Positions 1-10,509 of a stretch of DNA of 64,000 bases are shown here, one piece after another. Every line of letters begins with the position of its first letter. The first letter of the stretch is position 1. This DNA is from Chalara sp. BL73 (lineage: Eukaryota > Ascomycota > Leotiomycetes > Helotiales). The stretch covers positions 143,195-207,194 of the forward strand of contig CAKJVC010000164.1 in assembly GCA_918026815.1 (NCBI GenBank), in the 5' to 3' direction. The notes under the pieces were generated by a model that was not told the origin of the DNA, did not search any database, and saw nothing but the letters and a program-made list of their open reading frames with translations. The translations under genes were made by a program, and so were the position numbers.

Positions 1-616
1 AAGCTCAGGCGCTACGCTCTTCCACAAAGTTGGCGACGCGGTCGCAGCACAGAGTGTGACGTACCTGCTGAACGGGAACTCTCTAACTGCAATCAAGAAT
101 TCGGCTGGAACTGCCCTCACCAGCTCGCAATACAGTATCTCAGGCGGTACCGTAACATTCAGTGCAGCCTATCTGAGCACGCTCTATACATCCACCGCCG
201 CCGCTGGAATCAAAGACACACTGACGCTAACATTCTCCGCCGGTACGCCGCTCACGCTCCAAGTCGTGCAGTATGATACGCCTACCATCCCAACCACCAC
301 ATACAAGCTCTCCACTGTGGGCACCAGCTCTGATCTAACGGTTCCGATCACTTATAAGGGGCTCCCCAAGGTCGCTGCGATTAAGGCCACCAAAGCCGAT
401 GGGACGTACTTGAGTGACGATTGGACGGTATGGCTTGGTCCCCTGCAGCAAAGCCGATGGACATACGGTAGTTGGAACTGGGATGCAACGGGGTTGATCG
501 TATATGCCAGTGGATTGCAAGCCCTACAGGCGACAGGCCAAACGGTGACACTGCTGGTGGAGTTCTTCCCCAGGAGCGTTGGTTCAAATGCTGTGAACAT
601 CACATTTACACAGTAA
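1..616 (+). CDS. Secreted polysaccharide hydrolase, C-terminal X2 + CBM46-like part (5' truncated)
   Basis: The reading frame is open from base 2 and ends at TAA 614-616, so the start lies outside the window. Residues from about 56 onward (LNGNSLTAIKN, then TVTFSAAYL and LTFSAGTPLTLQV) follow the pattern of the X2 carbohydrate-binding/immunoglobulin-like module. The last 90 or so residues (DLTVPITYKGLP, DDWTVWL, LLVEFFP, NITFTQ) resemble CBM46. X2 followed by CBM46 is a known tail of GH5 endoglucanases, so a secreted beta-glucanase or xyloglucanase is the likely whole protein. The catalytic domain is not visible, so the GH family is inference. No intron is seen in this part. An Agd3-like gene follows 1.06 kb downstream on the same strand. 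Confidence 0.72.
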   Translation, partial: SSGATLFHKVGDAVAAQSVTYLLNGNSLTAIKNSAGTALTSSQYSISGGTVTFSAAYLSTLYTSTAAAGIKDTLTLTFSAGTPLTLQVVQYDTPTIPTTTYKLSTVGTSSDLTVPITYKGLPKVAAIKATKADGTYLSDDWTVWLGPLQQSRWTYGSWNWDATGLIVYASGLQALQATGQTVTLLVEFFPRSVGSNAVNITFTQ

Positions 617-1677
617 GAGTGGTGCCACGCACAAACGGAAGAGCTTTCATGTACATATTTTTGCTTGGGGTTGTACATACTCTCTTGGATAGTTACCATA
701 AACCTCACTCCGTATCAATTCCGAAATGCCTTTCGCCCGGTAGAAAATGCAGAAAGATTTGCGAGTAACTAGTTTGTGGGGGCATGACCTGTTCTTGTGT
801 AACGTTGAGACATTGGCCACACTAGGTCGTGATGCCTTGGCAGAATAGGCGATGCTTAGTTTCCCTGTCGTCGTTCCTCTTCCTTCTTGACCTCCCCTCC
901 CGTTACGCTTCTTCACGTCTCATCCTCAATTGCGCCACACAATCCTGAAGATCTCACATTGAGAAAGTATTTCGTTCATTTAATGCTACATATTTCCGTG
1001 AATGCATCCGTAAACATTCAGTTTAATAAGCCCATGGAGATACACGAGCTCAGGCTCGGGACCTTCATGGCAGGATCAGAGGCTTAACCAAAAATGAAAT
1101 TTTGCCTCCCAATATGTGAGCCTGGATACTGCGGGTGCATCTCGATGCCGTACGCTCGCCCTATTCGCCAGTCCAGAGTGTTCTTGAGCCCCCCTCCTGC
1201 AGGGCACTGCATGGTCGTCAAATCAACCACTCCAACCAAGCGCACCAAGAAAATAACTTTTCAATAAATATACGTACAGGCACATTCAATATCTACCCGT
1301 GTGAAGGGAAGGTATGGCACTTGCAGCAATATGCCATATCGGGATCGAATATGGCAATACGACCTGTGAGCGCACGAGATGCGTTACACGGGGAAAGCTT
1401 TTATCGTCCGATATGCTTGGTCGAGGCATGCCATTTGACGGGCTGAAAATAGCCTGATGGGCCAAGCACTTCCAAGATCTCGTACAAATTCGTCATCCAG
1501 ATCCCTGACCTGCAGGAAGGGTCCAATAGATTGAGATCGTGCTCTCCTGGTTCGGAGCATTGCGATATTAAACACCCAATTTACCCGGGGTGGGACGCGA
1601 GGTCTATTTTGATATTTCTTTCCTGTCTATAATTTTTTTGCTTCTCTTTTTGTTGGGATGATGTATCATACTGCAAC
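617..1677. other. Intergenic, 1.06 kb
   Basis: Between the X2/CBM46 gene end and the Agd3-like start. I see only short, low-quality open frames. It probably holds the 3' UTR of the first gene and the promoter of the second. Confidence 0.6.
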
Positions 1678-4062
1678 ATGGTTGCCAGGCTCTCAGGCCG
1701 TTGGCTGTGGACAATTTTGCTACTGCTTGGAGACGGGTCGTTGTTTGGATGTTTAAGTGAAACTCTTGAGACTCGTCAATCATCTTTGACAACGAGAAGC
1801 ACATTCCTCATTATCGCCAAAGATGAAAGCTCTTCCTACTCGGCGTATTCTGGCTTGAACGACTATGGCATACCCTACGAAACTTTACTTGTTCCTGCCA
1901 GCAATGTGGCATTGCCCACCTTGAATGCCACAGCGACGGAAGGAAATTATGGTGGAATCGTTGTTCTCTCGAACCCATCCTTGTCAACAGCGCAGTGGAA
2001 CTTACTCTACGCATACCAAGTATCTTTTGGGGTTCGAATGGTACTTTTGGAAGCCACCCCTTCAAGTGCTACAGGAACGCGCATGCTTGGATCTTGCTGT
2101 GCAACTGGACAAGAGCAGACCATTTCTATCAATGATACCACAAGGTTTCCAACTGCAGGCTTAATTAAGTGAGTTTAACTTTCGACGCCTAATGCCAACT
2201 AACAAGAGGATAGAGGAGCGGCTTTGAGTACAATAGGACTTTACCACTATCCAGCTGCTGTCACCGACTCAAGTAAAGCTACTGCATTTGTTCAGTTTGG
2301 CGTCGCGTCTGGGTTTTCCTCAGCAGGTTCAGTCGGAGGAGTCATCAATGATTTTTCGGGGAGACAACAGGTTCGTGAAGACAAGCCACATCACAAAGTT
2401 GTAATAACGATTCCAGATGGCATTTTTTATCGACTTCGCAACAGCGTGGAGTTTGACGTCCAGTGTGCTTACACACGCATGGATACATTGGGCAACGCGA
2501 GGGATCTGTAAGTGTCTGGGAAGTTGGTAGCAATTGTGAAAGGTGGCTGACATAGTTCAGACCCTGGGTATAGAAGGTTGCTATTGAGCACACAAGGTAA
2601 GAGAAAGTATGAGGCGTGGTAGCTTATGGTCCCTCTGACTACTATTGCAGTGGACGATGTTTTCCTCACCTCTCCAGTCTATTCCCCAAGTGGAACTACC
2701 TTTCGGGTTCGTCCCGCAGATTTGACTGCCCACGTGTCGTGGATGTCTAGTTTGAATGCCAAGCTTCCAGCTGGAAGCAATTTCACCATAGAGCTTGGCC
2801 ATAATGGTAACGGCAATATTGCAGTAAACACTACCTATGAATTGTGGCCGAGTTCCCAAAATTGCTAACTCATGTAGACCTCTTACTCTCTGAATCCCTT
2901 GGCTTGTCCGCAAGGGCCGATAAGCTATGTGTCGCAGGCTGCAACGGAGCTTGAATATGTCAAACCTCGTGGTACAGGAAGTAACGTTTGGCCAGCATCA
3001 ACCTCTACCGGAGGCTATTCTTATTCTCTGAATTGCGCAAAGGTCGACCCACTGGAAACTTTCTTTGCAGTCGCGGCAAACCGAGATGCCTTCAGTCATG
3101 TTTCCCATACCTTTACGCATCTGAGCCAGAACAACGCAACATACTTCGATGTTGCCCGAGAGATCTCCTGGAATCAGGCTTGGTTGACACAAGTTGGCTT
3201 GGCAAGTGCGAAGAGATTCAGTCCTAAGGGTATCATTCCTCCTGCTATCACTGGCCTTCATAACGGAGATGCGTTGCAGGCTTGGAAAGATTTTGGCATC
3301 GGAAATGCTGTTGGTGACAACACAAGACCTATTCTTCTGAATACAGAAAACGAGCATTGGCCACTGATAACGACAGTCGATGGTGATGGTTTTGCTGGCA
3401 TGCAGATAGTCCCGCGATGGGCGGAGAACATCTACTTTAACGTCAGCCTCTCTTCCCTAGAATTATATGTTCTTTCGCATGCTGATTAGCTGCAGTGTGA
3501 TACCGCCGCTTGTGATGTTAAAGAATGGAACGACATCTACGATAACACGGGCACTATCGCAGATCTCCTCGCCCAAGAAAAGGAAACCAACGTGCGCCAC
3601 TTGCTCGCGCTCCGGCATGACCCATACATGTTTCATCAAGCAAACCTTCGACAGACTGATGTTGACAACACCGTCGTGAACGGGGTGTCTGGGAAGTATT
3701 CTCTGCTGCAGATGTGGGTAGAGACAGTTGCTCTAGAAGTCGCTCGCATTGTGACATGGCCCATCATATCCCTCAAACACGACGATGTCGCGACAGCCTT
3801 CAGCAACCGTATGGCCAGAGATAGTTGCAATTATGTGCTGAGCTATATCCGGGATGCTACGACGAGGACGATAAAAGGCGTCATCGTTACAACAAGAGAT
3901 GGAAATAGTTGCAGTGTGCCGGTTCCTGTGACTGTGCCAGGGACGGTGTTGAATAACCCAGGGTTCGCGACAGAGCAGATCGGGAATGACCCTTTGACAG
4001 TGTGGGTGGTATTGTCGGGGAATCCGGTGATGTTGGCGTTAGGGACAGCAGTGGCTTGGTAG
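1678..4062 (+). CDS. agd3: Agd3-like secreted polysaccharide deacetylase (CBM87 + CE18)
   Basis: Seven exons: 1678..2168, 2214..2370, 2417..2507, 2561..2596, 2651..2823, 2878..3441, 3496..4062. They give 692 aa with every junction in frame and GT-AG introns of 45-54 nt. The N-terminus has a hydrophobic signal-like segment (about residues 8-24). The first third resembles the CBM87 part of Agd3 (YGIPYETLLVP; later GLYHYPA). The catalytic part carries an Asp pair (VDDVFL, D260/D261) and an H-x3-H site (HTFTH, H393/H397), then GLHNGDA and VGDNTRP, all typical of carbohydrate esterase 18. In Aspergillus fumigatus, Agd3 deacetylates the secreted galactosaminogalactan and makes it adhesive. The neighbours here are not the known galactosaminogalactan cluster genes. 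It is slightly shorter than A. fumigatus Agd3, mostly from lacking a long Ser-rich N-terminus. The gene looks intact. Confidence 0.85.
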
Positions 4063-5179
4063 TTTTGGGGATAGGGCAGGAAAGGGGATGGGGGCAAATT
4101 TTGAAAAGACCGTTCGAGATATGATTGCAGAACTCAAGATAGACTCTTAGATCCTGATGTTATTGCAAATGAAGCCTTATTCCAGACTACCGCAGGCGGG
4201 CGGAGATAGGTGCGGTGAAACTCTCGCGGAGAGGCGTCATGCTCCACTCCTGGGGGCCAGCTCCTCTCCGCCAGCGGATTACAGGCCAAGACGGGATGTG
4301 TGGTGTGAGAGGTATTTCGAAGAGGCGTTTTCCTTCCCGCCAGCCAGACAGAGATGATGGAAATTCTAGATCGCCCGAAATCGCAGCCTTTGCCTAGAGT
4401 ACTTTTCTCCCTTGTTGGCAGCTCAACAACGGGGGGATTCCTTAGTACAACGGTACAATACGGTAGGGATATGGGCACAGTATACGGCAGTGAGGGTCGA
4501 GGCATTCGCGAAAAATATCGCGATTCGAGCTTGGCATATCTTGGCAGTTGATTGGCTAAACGCACGGGTGAAGCACTGTGCGGTAAGTGGTCCATGCTTT
4601 TCAGCCAATGGCGCATCAAGCCATCTCGGCATTTACGCCGCCCTCAACGCCATCAGATCCAAGGTAAGCATCTTTGCCGATTCTTCAGCCATTTTCTCAC
4701 TTTCGCTTCAACCACCCAAGCCGGTCAAATTTTCGTCGCAGTAAATTTCGTTGCAGGAGAGATATCTATCTTGCAGGTGAGGGATTTATCATATCCATCG
4801 GGCAGATTCCCGCGCTCTCTCTCTCCCCACCAGCTTTAGCCCTGTGCATGATCAAATATTGAATCGAATCCTTGGGTGAAGGAGGTGTCCCCGACACCCT
4901 GGCCAGGGTTCTTTGGTGGCAAGTCCTGAACAAACAAAAAACAGTCACTACTGTACATGTAAACCAGGCCCTAAACATGGCCCTAAGGCTCTAACGTAGG
5001 CCCCCGAATCATTACCTGATTTATGACCCTTAAAACAAGGGGAAAGCGGGGAAGAAAGTTCACCAAGAACTCTCCGTGACCCCAACTACCATTCAGTCCT
5101 GTCATCATGGCCATCGTCATCAGGCGTCGGCCAAATTTCACAATCTGCTGTGTGACATCTTCAATCACCTTCTATAATC

Positions 5180-5211
5180 CTTCTAGCGTGCTTCTAGCGT
5201 GCTTCTAGCTG
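5180..5211. repeat. 11-bp tandem repeat, nearly three copies
   Basis: The unit cttctagcgtg occurs twice head to tail, followed by a third copy that diverges at its end (cttctagctga). It is a minor intergenic satellite with no evident function. Confidence 0.7.
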
Positions 5212-5809
5212 ATATGGCAAAGTCCAAAAGCAGGCCCAGATCGACCGGATTCTCAGTGACAACATGAGTCGCGCATTGGCTAATCCTCATCGCGTTACAA
5301 TGTCACCGCAAATCAGTGCCTTGTCGGGCCTTCTTTCTCACCGGTGTTTGATGGCTTATGGGGCGCCATGGGGAATTGTGTTTCTGCGATCCTGTATATT
5401 TGCGCACTACCTCCCGTCCTCAGAACCTTACGCGGCAAGACCGTCGAAATGCAGGATATTGCATTAGCATCCGTATCTTTGCCGTCCCATTGCCTGGCCG
5501 GGCGTTTGCTTGGCCCTTGGGACAGATGCTGCTGATTGGATACCATGGGGAAAACCCATGAAAGCTACACTGTGATAGTGAGGAATAATCCGGGCTTATC
5601 CTGGCGTTGGCAAGTCGAACGAGCTACCAGCCTGTGGCTTGACCCATGGGGATGGGCAGGGACTAGACATGGTTCGAGATGGAGACCCCAAGATAGGCCA
5701 TTTCAGTTAGCTGATGGCACAAAACAATAGGTACAGTATAGGTCACTTCTATCTCCTCGCCTATCCTTAGCTCGATAGGACAAAGACCTCCTGGAGATCT
5801 GCCTACAAG

Positions 5810-5816
5810 TATATAA
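5810..5816 (+). promoter_or_regulatory. TATA-like box upstream of the FHS transporter
   Basis: TATATAA lies 173 bp before the ATG at 5989, inside a CT-rich leader. The position suits a TATA element with a long 5' UTR. This is inference from sequence only. Confidence 0.35.
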
Positions 5817-5988
5817 CTCTCACCTTGACTCCTTCATGTCAACATCAGCCCAACCTGACCAGAGCTCCTTCTCCAAGCAACTTCACTACTGAGTCTCAGA
5901 GATTATCTCGAGAAGCCAGTGAGAGCTTTCTCTTTGTTGACTACATTCTCCTCGCTTCTACAGCCACTACCAGAACATCACCTTCAAA

Positions 5989-7574
5989 ATGTTTGGCAAG
6001 AAGGAAGAACCAGAGATCTCGGAGGTTCTCTCACAGAGACGCCCCTCCACTGCTGAGGCCATGGGCAATCAACACCGCAAATCGGTCTCCAACCGTGGAC
6101 TTACTGGCGCGTCTGCTTTAACCGTCAGGCAATCCATTTATCCCATTTGCCTTGTCACCTTGCTCTTCTTCCTCTGGGGTTCGTACCCTCTTCCTTCACC
6201 TTTTCACCAACCAATTCTAACGTGTATACAGGATTTGCCTATGGTCTTCTCGATGTCTTGAACGCCAAGTTTCAAACTGCCTTGGGTATTACCGCTGCGA
6301 AGGCTGGTGGTCTTCAAGGCGCGTACTTTGGTGCTTACTTGGTTGGTCCGCCAACATACTCCGGATGGTTTGTTCGAAAACTAGGGTAATAACCACCGAC
6401 TTCGCTTTGCCGACCTCTACTGACAAATACCAGATACCGCTGGACATTCATCATCGGTCTTTGCATCTACGGTGTTGGTGCCTTGATGTTCTGGCCCTCA
6501 GCTGTCTATCGCAGCTTCGGAGGTTTCTGCGGGTCCCTCTTCATCGTCGGATCTGGCTTGTCAACTCTTGAGACCAGCGCCAATCCCTTCATCGCTACTT
6601 GCGGTCCACCACGTCTATCCGAGTTCCGTCTCGAGCTCTCGCAATCTTTCCAGGCCGTTGGATCCGTTATCGCTCCTCTCCTCGCCTCCCGCGTCTTCTT
6701 CGACCACACCACTCCCAACGATCTCTCCAAGGTGCAATGGACCTATCTTGGCCTCGCAGCTTTCGTTTTCGCCCTTGCCGTTGTTTTCTTCTTCAGCCCG
6801 CTCCCTGAGGTAACTGATGCCGACATGGCCCTCCAGGCTGAGCAATGCGCCGGTTTGACTGGATACGAGGACAAGCCAATGCGCAAGCAATACAAGCTCA
6901 TGTTCGGTGTCGCCGCTCAATTCTGCTACGTCGGTGCTCAGGTCGGTGTCGCTGCAAATTTCATCCGCTACGCCCAAGAGTCCGCTGGAATCGGAGAGGC
7001 AGCTGCATCTGACAGATATGCCATTGCTCAAGGTCTCTTCGCCATTGGACGATTCGCTGCCGCAGGCGCCATGATGTTCACCAAGCCACGTCTTGTTCTC
7101 CTCGTCTTCATGACCGCCATCATGATCTTCATTTCGTGCTCTATGGGCATCAAGGGCGAAGGTGGTGTTGCTATGCTTTCCCTTGTGCTGTTCTTCGAGT
7201 CCTGCATCTTCCCTACCATTTTCACCCTTGCCATCCGTGGCCTCGGCCGCCACACCAAGCGCGGTTCCTCCTGGGTCGTTGCCTCCGTCTCTGGTGGAGC
7301 TTTGTTCCCTGCCTTGACTGGACAACTCGCGGATCACAAGGGCTACCACCTCGCCATGGGTGTCCCACTCGCCGGCTTCTTCGTTGCATTTGCTTATCCA
7401 ATCTATTTGAACCTGTTCTGCAGACGCGAACTGGATGGATTCTCCGAGACCAGAATCGGTTACGATGAAAACGCTGCTGAACGTGAGGGACGACGGCCAA
7501 CATTGGTTCACGAGGAAAAGGGCGTGTCTGCTGATGGAAGTGATGGACAAGTTGAGCGCGTTGAGAAGTTATGA
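5989..7574 (+). CDS. MFS transporter, FHS (L-fucose permease-like) family
   Basis: Three exons (5989..6178, 6232..6385, 6434..7574) encode 494 aa. The first membrane segment is at about residues 49-70, with the family signature FLWGFAYGLLDVLN spanning intron 1. Later signatures are GLCIYGVGALMFWPSA, SGLSTLETSANPF and a conserved C-half motif RGLGRHTKRGSSW. Twelve hydrophobic segments are expected for this family. The N-terminus (about 48 aa) and the Glu/Lys-rich C-terminus look cytosolic. Family members import hexoses or deoxyhexoses by proton symport; the substrate cannot be read from sequence. A related but more divergent MFS domain occurs as the second half of the fusion gene at 33310-36265. 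The start is the first ATG in frame after a CT-rich leader (tcaaaATG). Third codon positions are C-rich, suggesting good expression. Confidence 0.88.
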
Positions 7575-8254
7575 TTTATGAGATGTGATATGATAGATGT
7601 GCTTTTGCTCTGTTGCTGCGGTTTAGGATTGCATGATACTCCACTAGGCATGAATTTTATGATGATTGATCAAGACGCTTCACAATTCCGCGCAATTCGC
7701 CTGAAACTCAAAGTTGGCCAATTCTATCTGAGCAACCTATTCTCTGTAGTACCCCTGCTTTCTTCGGTATAATATCACCGGCCTAACTTTCACGCCATGG
7801 GTCTGATAGAAGTGATCATCGGACGCCACGCCAGGCCGGCTCGGCTGTTGCATAGCATCGAAAGCCAGCGCGGGTTCCTTCTCTTCCATACTCAATACCT
7901 TACCCACTCTCTTATCCACAGCATATTTTGAGGCAAGGCTCTTTTGTTCACGCATTGTTTCAACGGAAAATATCTGGGATACCACCAAAAAGTCAGCAAA
8001 AAGCTCGGATATCACCATTCTTGTTGGAGGCGTTCCGAGGATACCACCTTTTTTGGTGGTATTCCGGATATTAGCCGCTGTTTCAAATTATATTCTGTCA
8101 TCCAATATCTTCACAACCGCTCACAAATACGCAGCATCATAAATGCGCAAGCTCATTGTTTACCTTCTTTATTCGCTTCATGAACTTTCATGCAATCTAC
8201 CCTCAAACTTACCGGCCTCCCGAGCAGCGAGATCCAAAGGCTGACCACTTGGTA
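7575..8254. other. Convergent intergenic region, 0.68 kb
   Basis: Lies between the 3' ends of the FHS transporter and the minus-strand GC-rich gene, so it should contain both terminators. It includes the hairpin at 8041-8062 and a related copy of ggataccaccaaaaa near 7977. No gene seen. Confidence 0.6.
8041..8062. repeat. Perfect 8-bp inverted repeat with a T6 loop
   Basis: ATACCACC is followed by six T and then GGTGGTAT. The hairpin sits between two convergent genes and could mark a transcript end, but fungal RNA polymerase II does not use such terminators, so the role is open. Confidence 0.55.
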
Positions 8255-9016
8255 CTACCGCATCCGCCTCGCCCGGTCATTAGCATTCCGAGGCATCCCC
8301 CCACGGCGCTGTATCCTCCGTTGAAGCCCCAACCCACTCCGCGCCGCGGCGGCGGCATCCCTCCTGGCGCGCCTCTCCGCTCCGGGCCTTCCAAGAGCCT
8401 CCCTCCGCTCCCTCCGCGACTCCTCGCCCACGCGATCGAGAAACCCGTACGCGTCCTCGAGCCGCCGGAACCGCTCCATCTGCCGCCTCGCACGCGCCAC
8501 CGCCTCGTCCTCCCCCTTCACCCACTCCTCCGGACCCCCGAGGCCCAGCTCCGCCCAAGCGCGCTCGACCTCGCCCGCGAAGGCGCGCGCGTCGAACCCC
8601 GGGAAGCGCTGCAGGTTCGCGTCGAGGCGCTCCTGGCTTCGCTGCGCCAGCCGGGCCTTGAGGGCCTCGAGCCCGTCTGCGGACGTTGGGCGGCGGCCCG
8701 CTTGGGCCTGGGCTCCGAGCGCGCCCCGGATCTCCTGGCACATGTGCCGCAGCTCGGAGAGCATGACGTCTGCTCCGCAGCACAGGCGATCTGTAGCTTC
8801 AAGGCATGCGGGGCCGAAGGTTAGGTCGTCGTTTGGGTCCGCCTCGCTTGTGCTGTCGAAGGTTGCGCGGTCTGCTTCGGGGTCCGGGGCACTTACCTGG
8901 TCGTGGCCTTCATCCTGAGCGGCAGGCGTTGCTGTGGTCATGATTTGGATGTAGCTTTGCATCTCCCGTTCCATGCCGGAGCGTGCCTGACCGGAATGTT
9001 CGCTTTGGCTGCCCAT
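8255..9016 (-). CDS. GC-rich orphan protein with charged helical C-terminus
   Basis: Single exon, 253 aa, ATG at 9016-9014, TAG at 8257-8255. I do not recognise the family. The first 70 residues are acidic and polar; residues from about 75 on contain two close cysteines (RLCCGAD) and then a long Arg/Glu/Ala-rich, probably alpha-helical or coiled-coil stretch ending in a basic Arg-rich tail. No signal peptide or membrane segment. The coding part is strikingly GC-rich compared with its AT-rich flanks. The opposite strand also has a long open frame (8156-8824), but that product is low-complexity Pro/Leu/Arg, as expected of the antisense of a GC-rich gene. A second in-frame Met lies at residue 15. 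Function unknown. Confidence 0.5.
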   Translation of the reverse strand: MGSQSEHSGQARSGMEREMQSYIQIMTTATPAAQDEGHDQVSAPDPEADRATFDSTSEADPNDDLTFGPACLEATDRLCCGADVMLSELRHMCQEIRGALGAQAQAGRRPTSADGLEALKARLAQRSQERLDANLQRFPGFDARAFAGEVERAWAELGLGGPEEWVKGEDEAVARARRQMERFRRLEDAYGFLDRVGEESRRERREALGRPGAERRARRDAAAAARSGLGLQRRIQRRGGMPRNANDRARRMR

Positions 9017-10509
9017 TTTTGAAGTGTGGTGGTGGTTGGGCGACGAATAAGCCTTGTTAAATACAATATACGGGATATCGTATATCAGAAGATCCTGTTG
9101 CTATCATTAATAGTGAGCTCTTCGACATGATGTCCGCTGTATGATATGCCGAGCAATAAACTTGTTCATGGGTCCAAATGTTCATCGTGAATCATTCTAT
9201 ACCTGTTCTATACTTTCGCCTGCCTTTATTTTTGCGTGAGCTATCAAAGACTCATTGCTCCGCTCAATCAATTTCATTATGTGAAACAAAGGCTCTCCAA
9301 CTTTGAATAAAGCAATTGTTCTAGGGCTCATACATCGTAACGATATTTCTCAGATTCTAACGTGTGACGTCATGCCTAGCTGTAGCTGGTTATCACGGCT
9401 TTTTTAAACTTGGGGTTAAACAGGCCTGATCCCAGGAAATCCGCCCTCACCTAATCTTGCAAGCGGCCCGTCTCTTCTTCCGGTCATGAAGGGACACTGG
9501 TTGTAACATGCCACACCATGAAATCTAAGAAGCGGGATAAGGCCCACATGCGGCTGGGTACCCAGCGGGTTCTCCCAAGTCTCTCGCTATCTACACCAAC
9601 TGCCGCATTTCCTCGTCTTATGTTGTATCTCGCCATATTTTTGGATCGATCCCGGTGCAGCGAATGCTACATCTACTTATAGGATTCGGTCGGCTCTGGT
9701 GATTCGGATCGCGGGCTTTGGTTAGTGGTGGCTGGCAATTTATTGACTGGGAGCAGGGTTAGATAAATCGAGTGGAAGAGATCTGGAAAGCATGGGTTAG
9801 GGATAAAACATTTGTCCCAGTTTTGAGTTTTGTGGCTGATAATGATTAGACGCTCCAGAAATATTGGTACGATGGGCAGGACTATCATCTGATATATGTG
9901 TTCATGTATATGGGTTTCCGTCATATTCATGATCTCTTTGTTTCAGAAATGCACGTATTATTACGAGAAGCCTACCATTGTAAACAGACTCCATCGGCGC
10001 AATAAGAGACCAGGGTTTAAGGTGGTGCAGGCCTGGCTCTTCCGGCTCGGGTGCTGACATCGCCAAGATATTCGAGACCAATAACAGGTTTTGTCACCAT
10101 CCGAAGAGCCTACGGCCCGTGAGCTTAAGTCGACGGCGCAGCTATACGGAGACTTTCGGTAGCAACAAAATACTATATACATCGCCTCTGCGAGATCTCC
10201 CGAAACAAGTCTCTGTGCGCAACAGAGTTATGATCTTCTGACTAATCTGTGTATTCTCAGATATGGGATGCGGACGGACCTCAAATGGCGTGTTTGGCCG
10301 AAAGTTTTAGTTTCCTTGGTGTTTAAGAAGACACTTTAAGTAAACCCTCACCAAACAAGCCTCCCGGAGGTGAACAAGTTATTGGATTCAATCCTAAAAT
10401 GCTGCTAAGCTAGAACTAACAATACAACAGAACTATACGCCCGTCGATTACATTCTGGAGTCGTACTAGAGATATAGATTAGTCAAAGGCTCTCCAGACA
10501 AAGCGGTAG
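9017..10509. other. Intergenic, 1.5 kb
   Basis: Contains the promoter of the GC-rich orphan gene (minus strand, reading away) and the 3' flank of the sugar transporter. Only short open frames with no resemblance to known proteins. Confidence 0.6.

Larger units (their letters stand above)
4063..5988. other. Intergenic, 1.9 kb, promoter of the FHS transporter
   Basis: Open frames here overlap each other on both strands and none shows family resemblance. The stretch holds a short tandem repeat (5180-5211) and a TATA-like box (5810-5816). A minus-strand frame of 161 codons at 4134-4619 has no supporting feature. Confidence 0.6.

Noticed and set aside
4134..4619. 161-codon minus-strand frame
   Set aside because: No domain or signal peptide; several overlapping frames on both strands look equally good.
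6615..7550. 311-codon open frame on the minus strand
   Set aside because: Exact antisense of the FHS transporter exon 3; the plus strand has the family motifs. Low third-position constraint explains the open antisense frame.
8156..8824. 222-codon plus-strand frame
   Set aside because: Overlaps the GC-rich minus-strand gene and encodes low-complexity Pro/Leu/Arg sequence; high GC leaves few stops on either strand.
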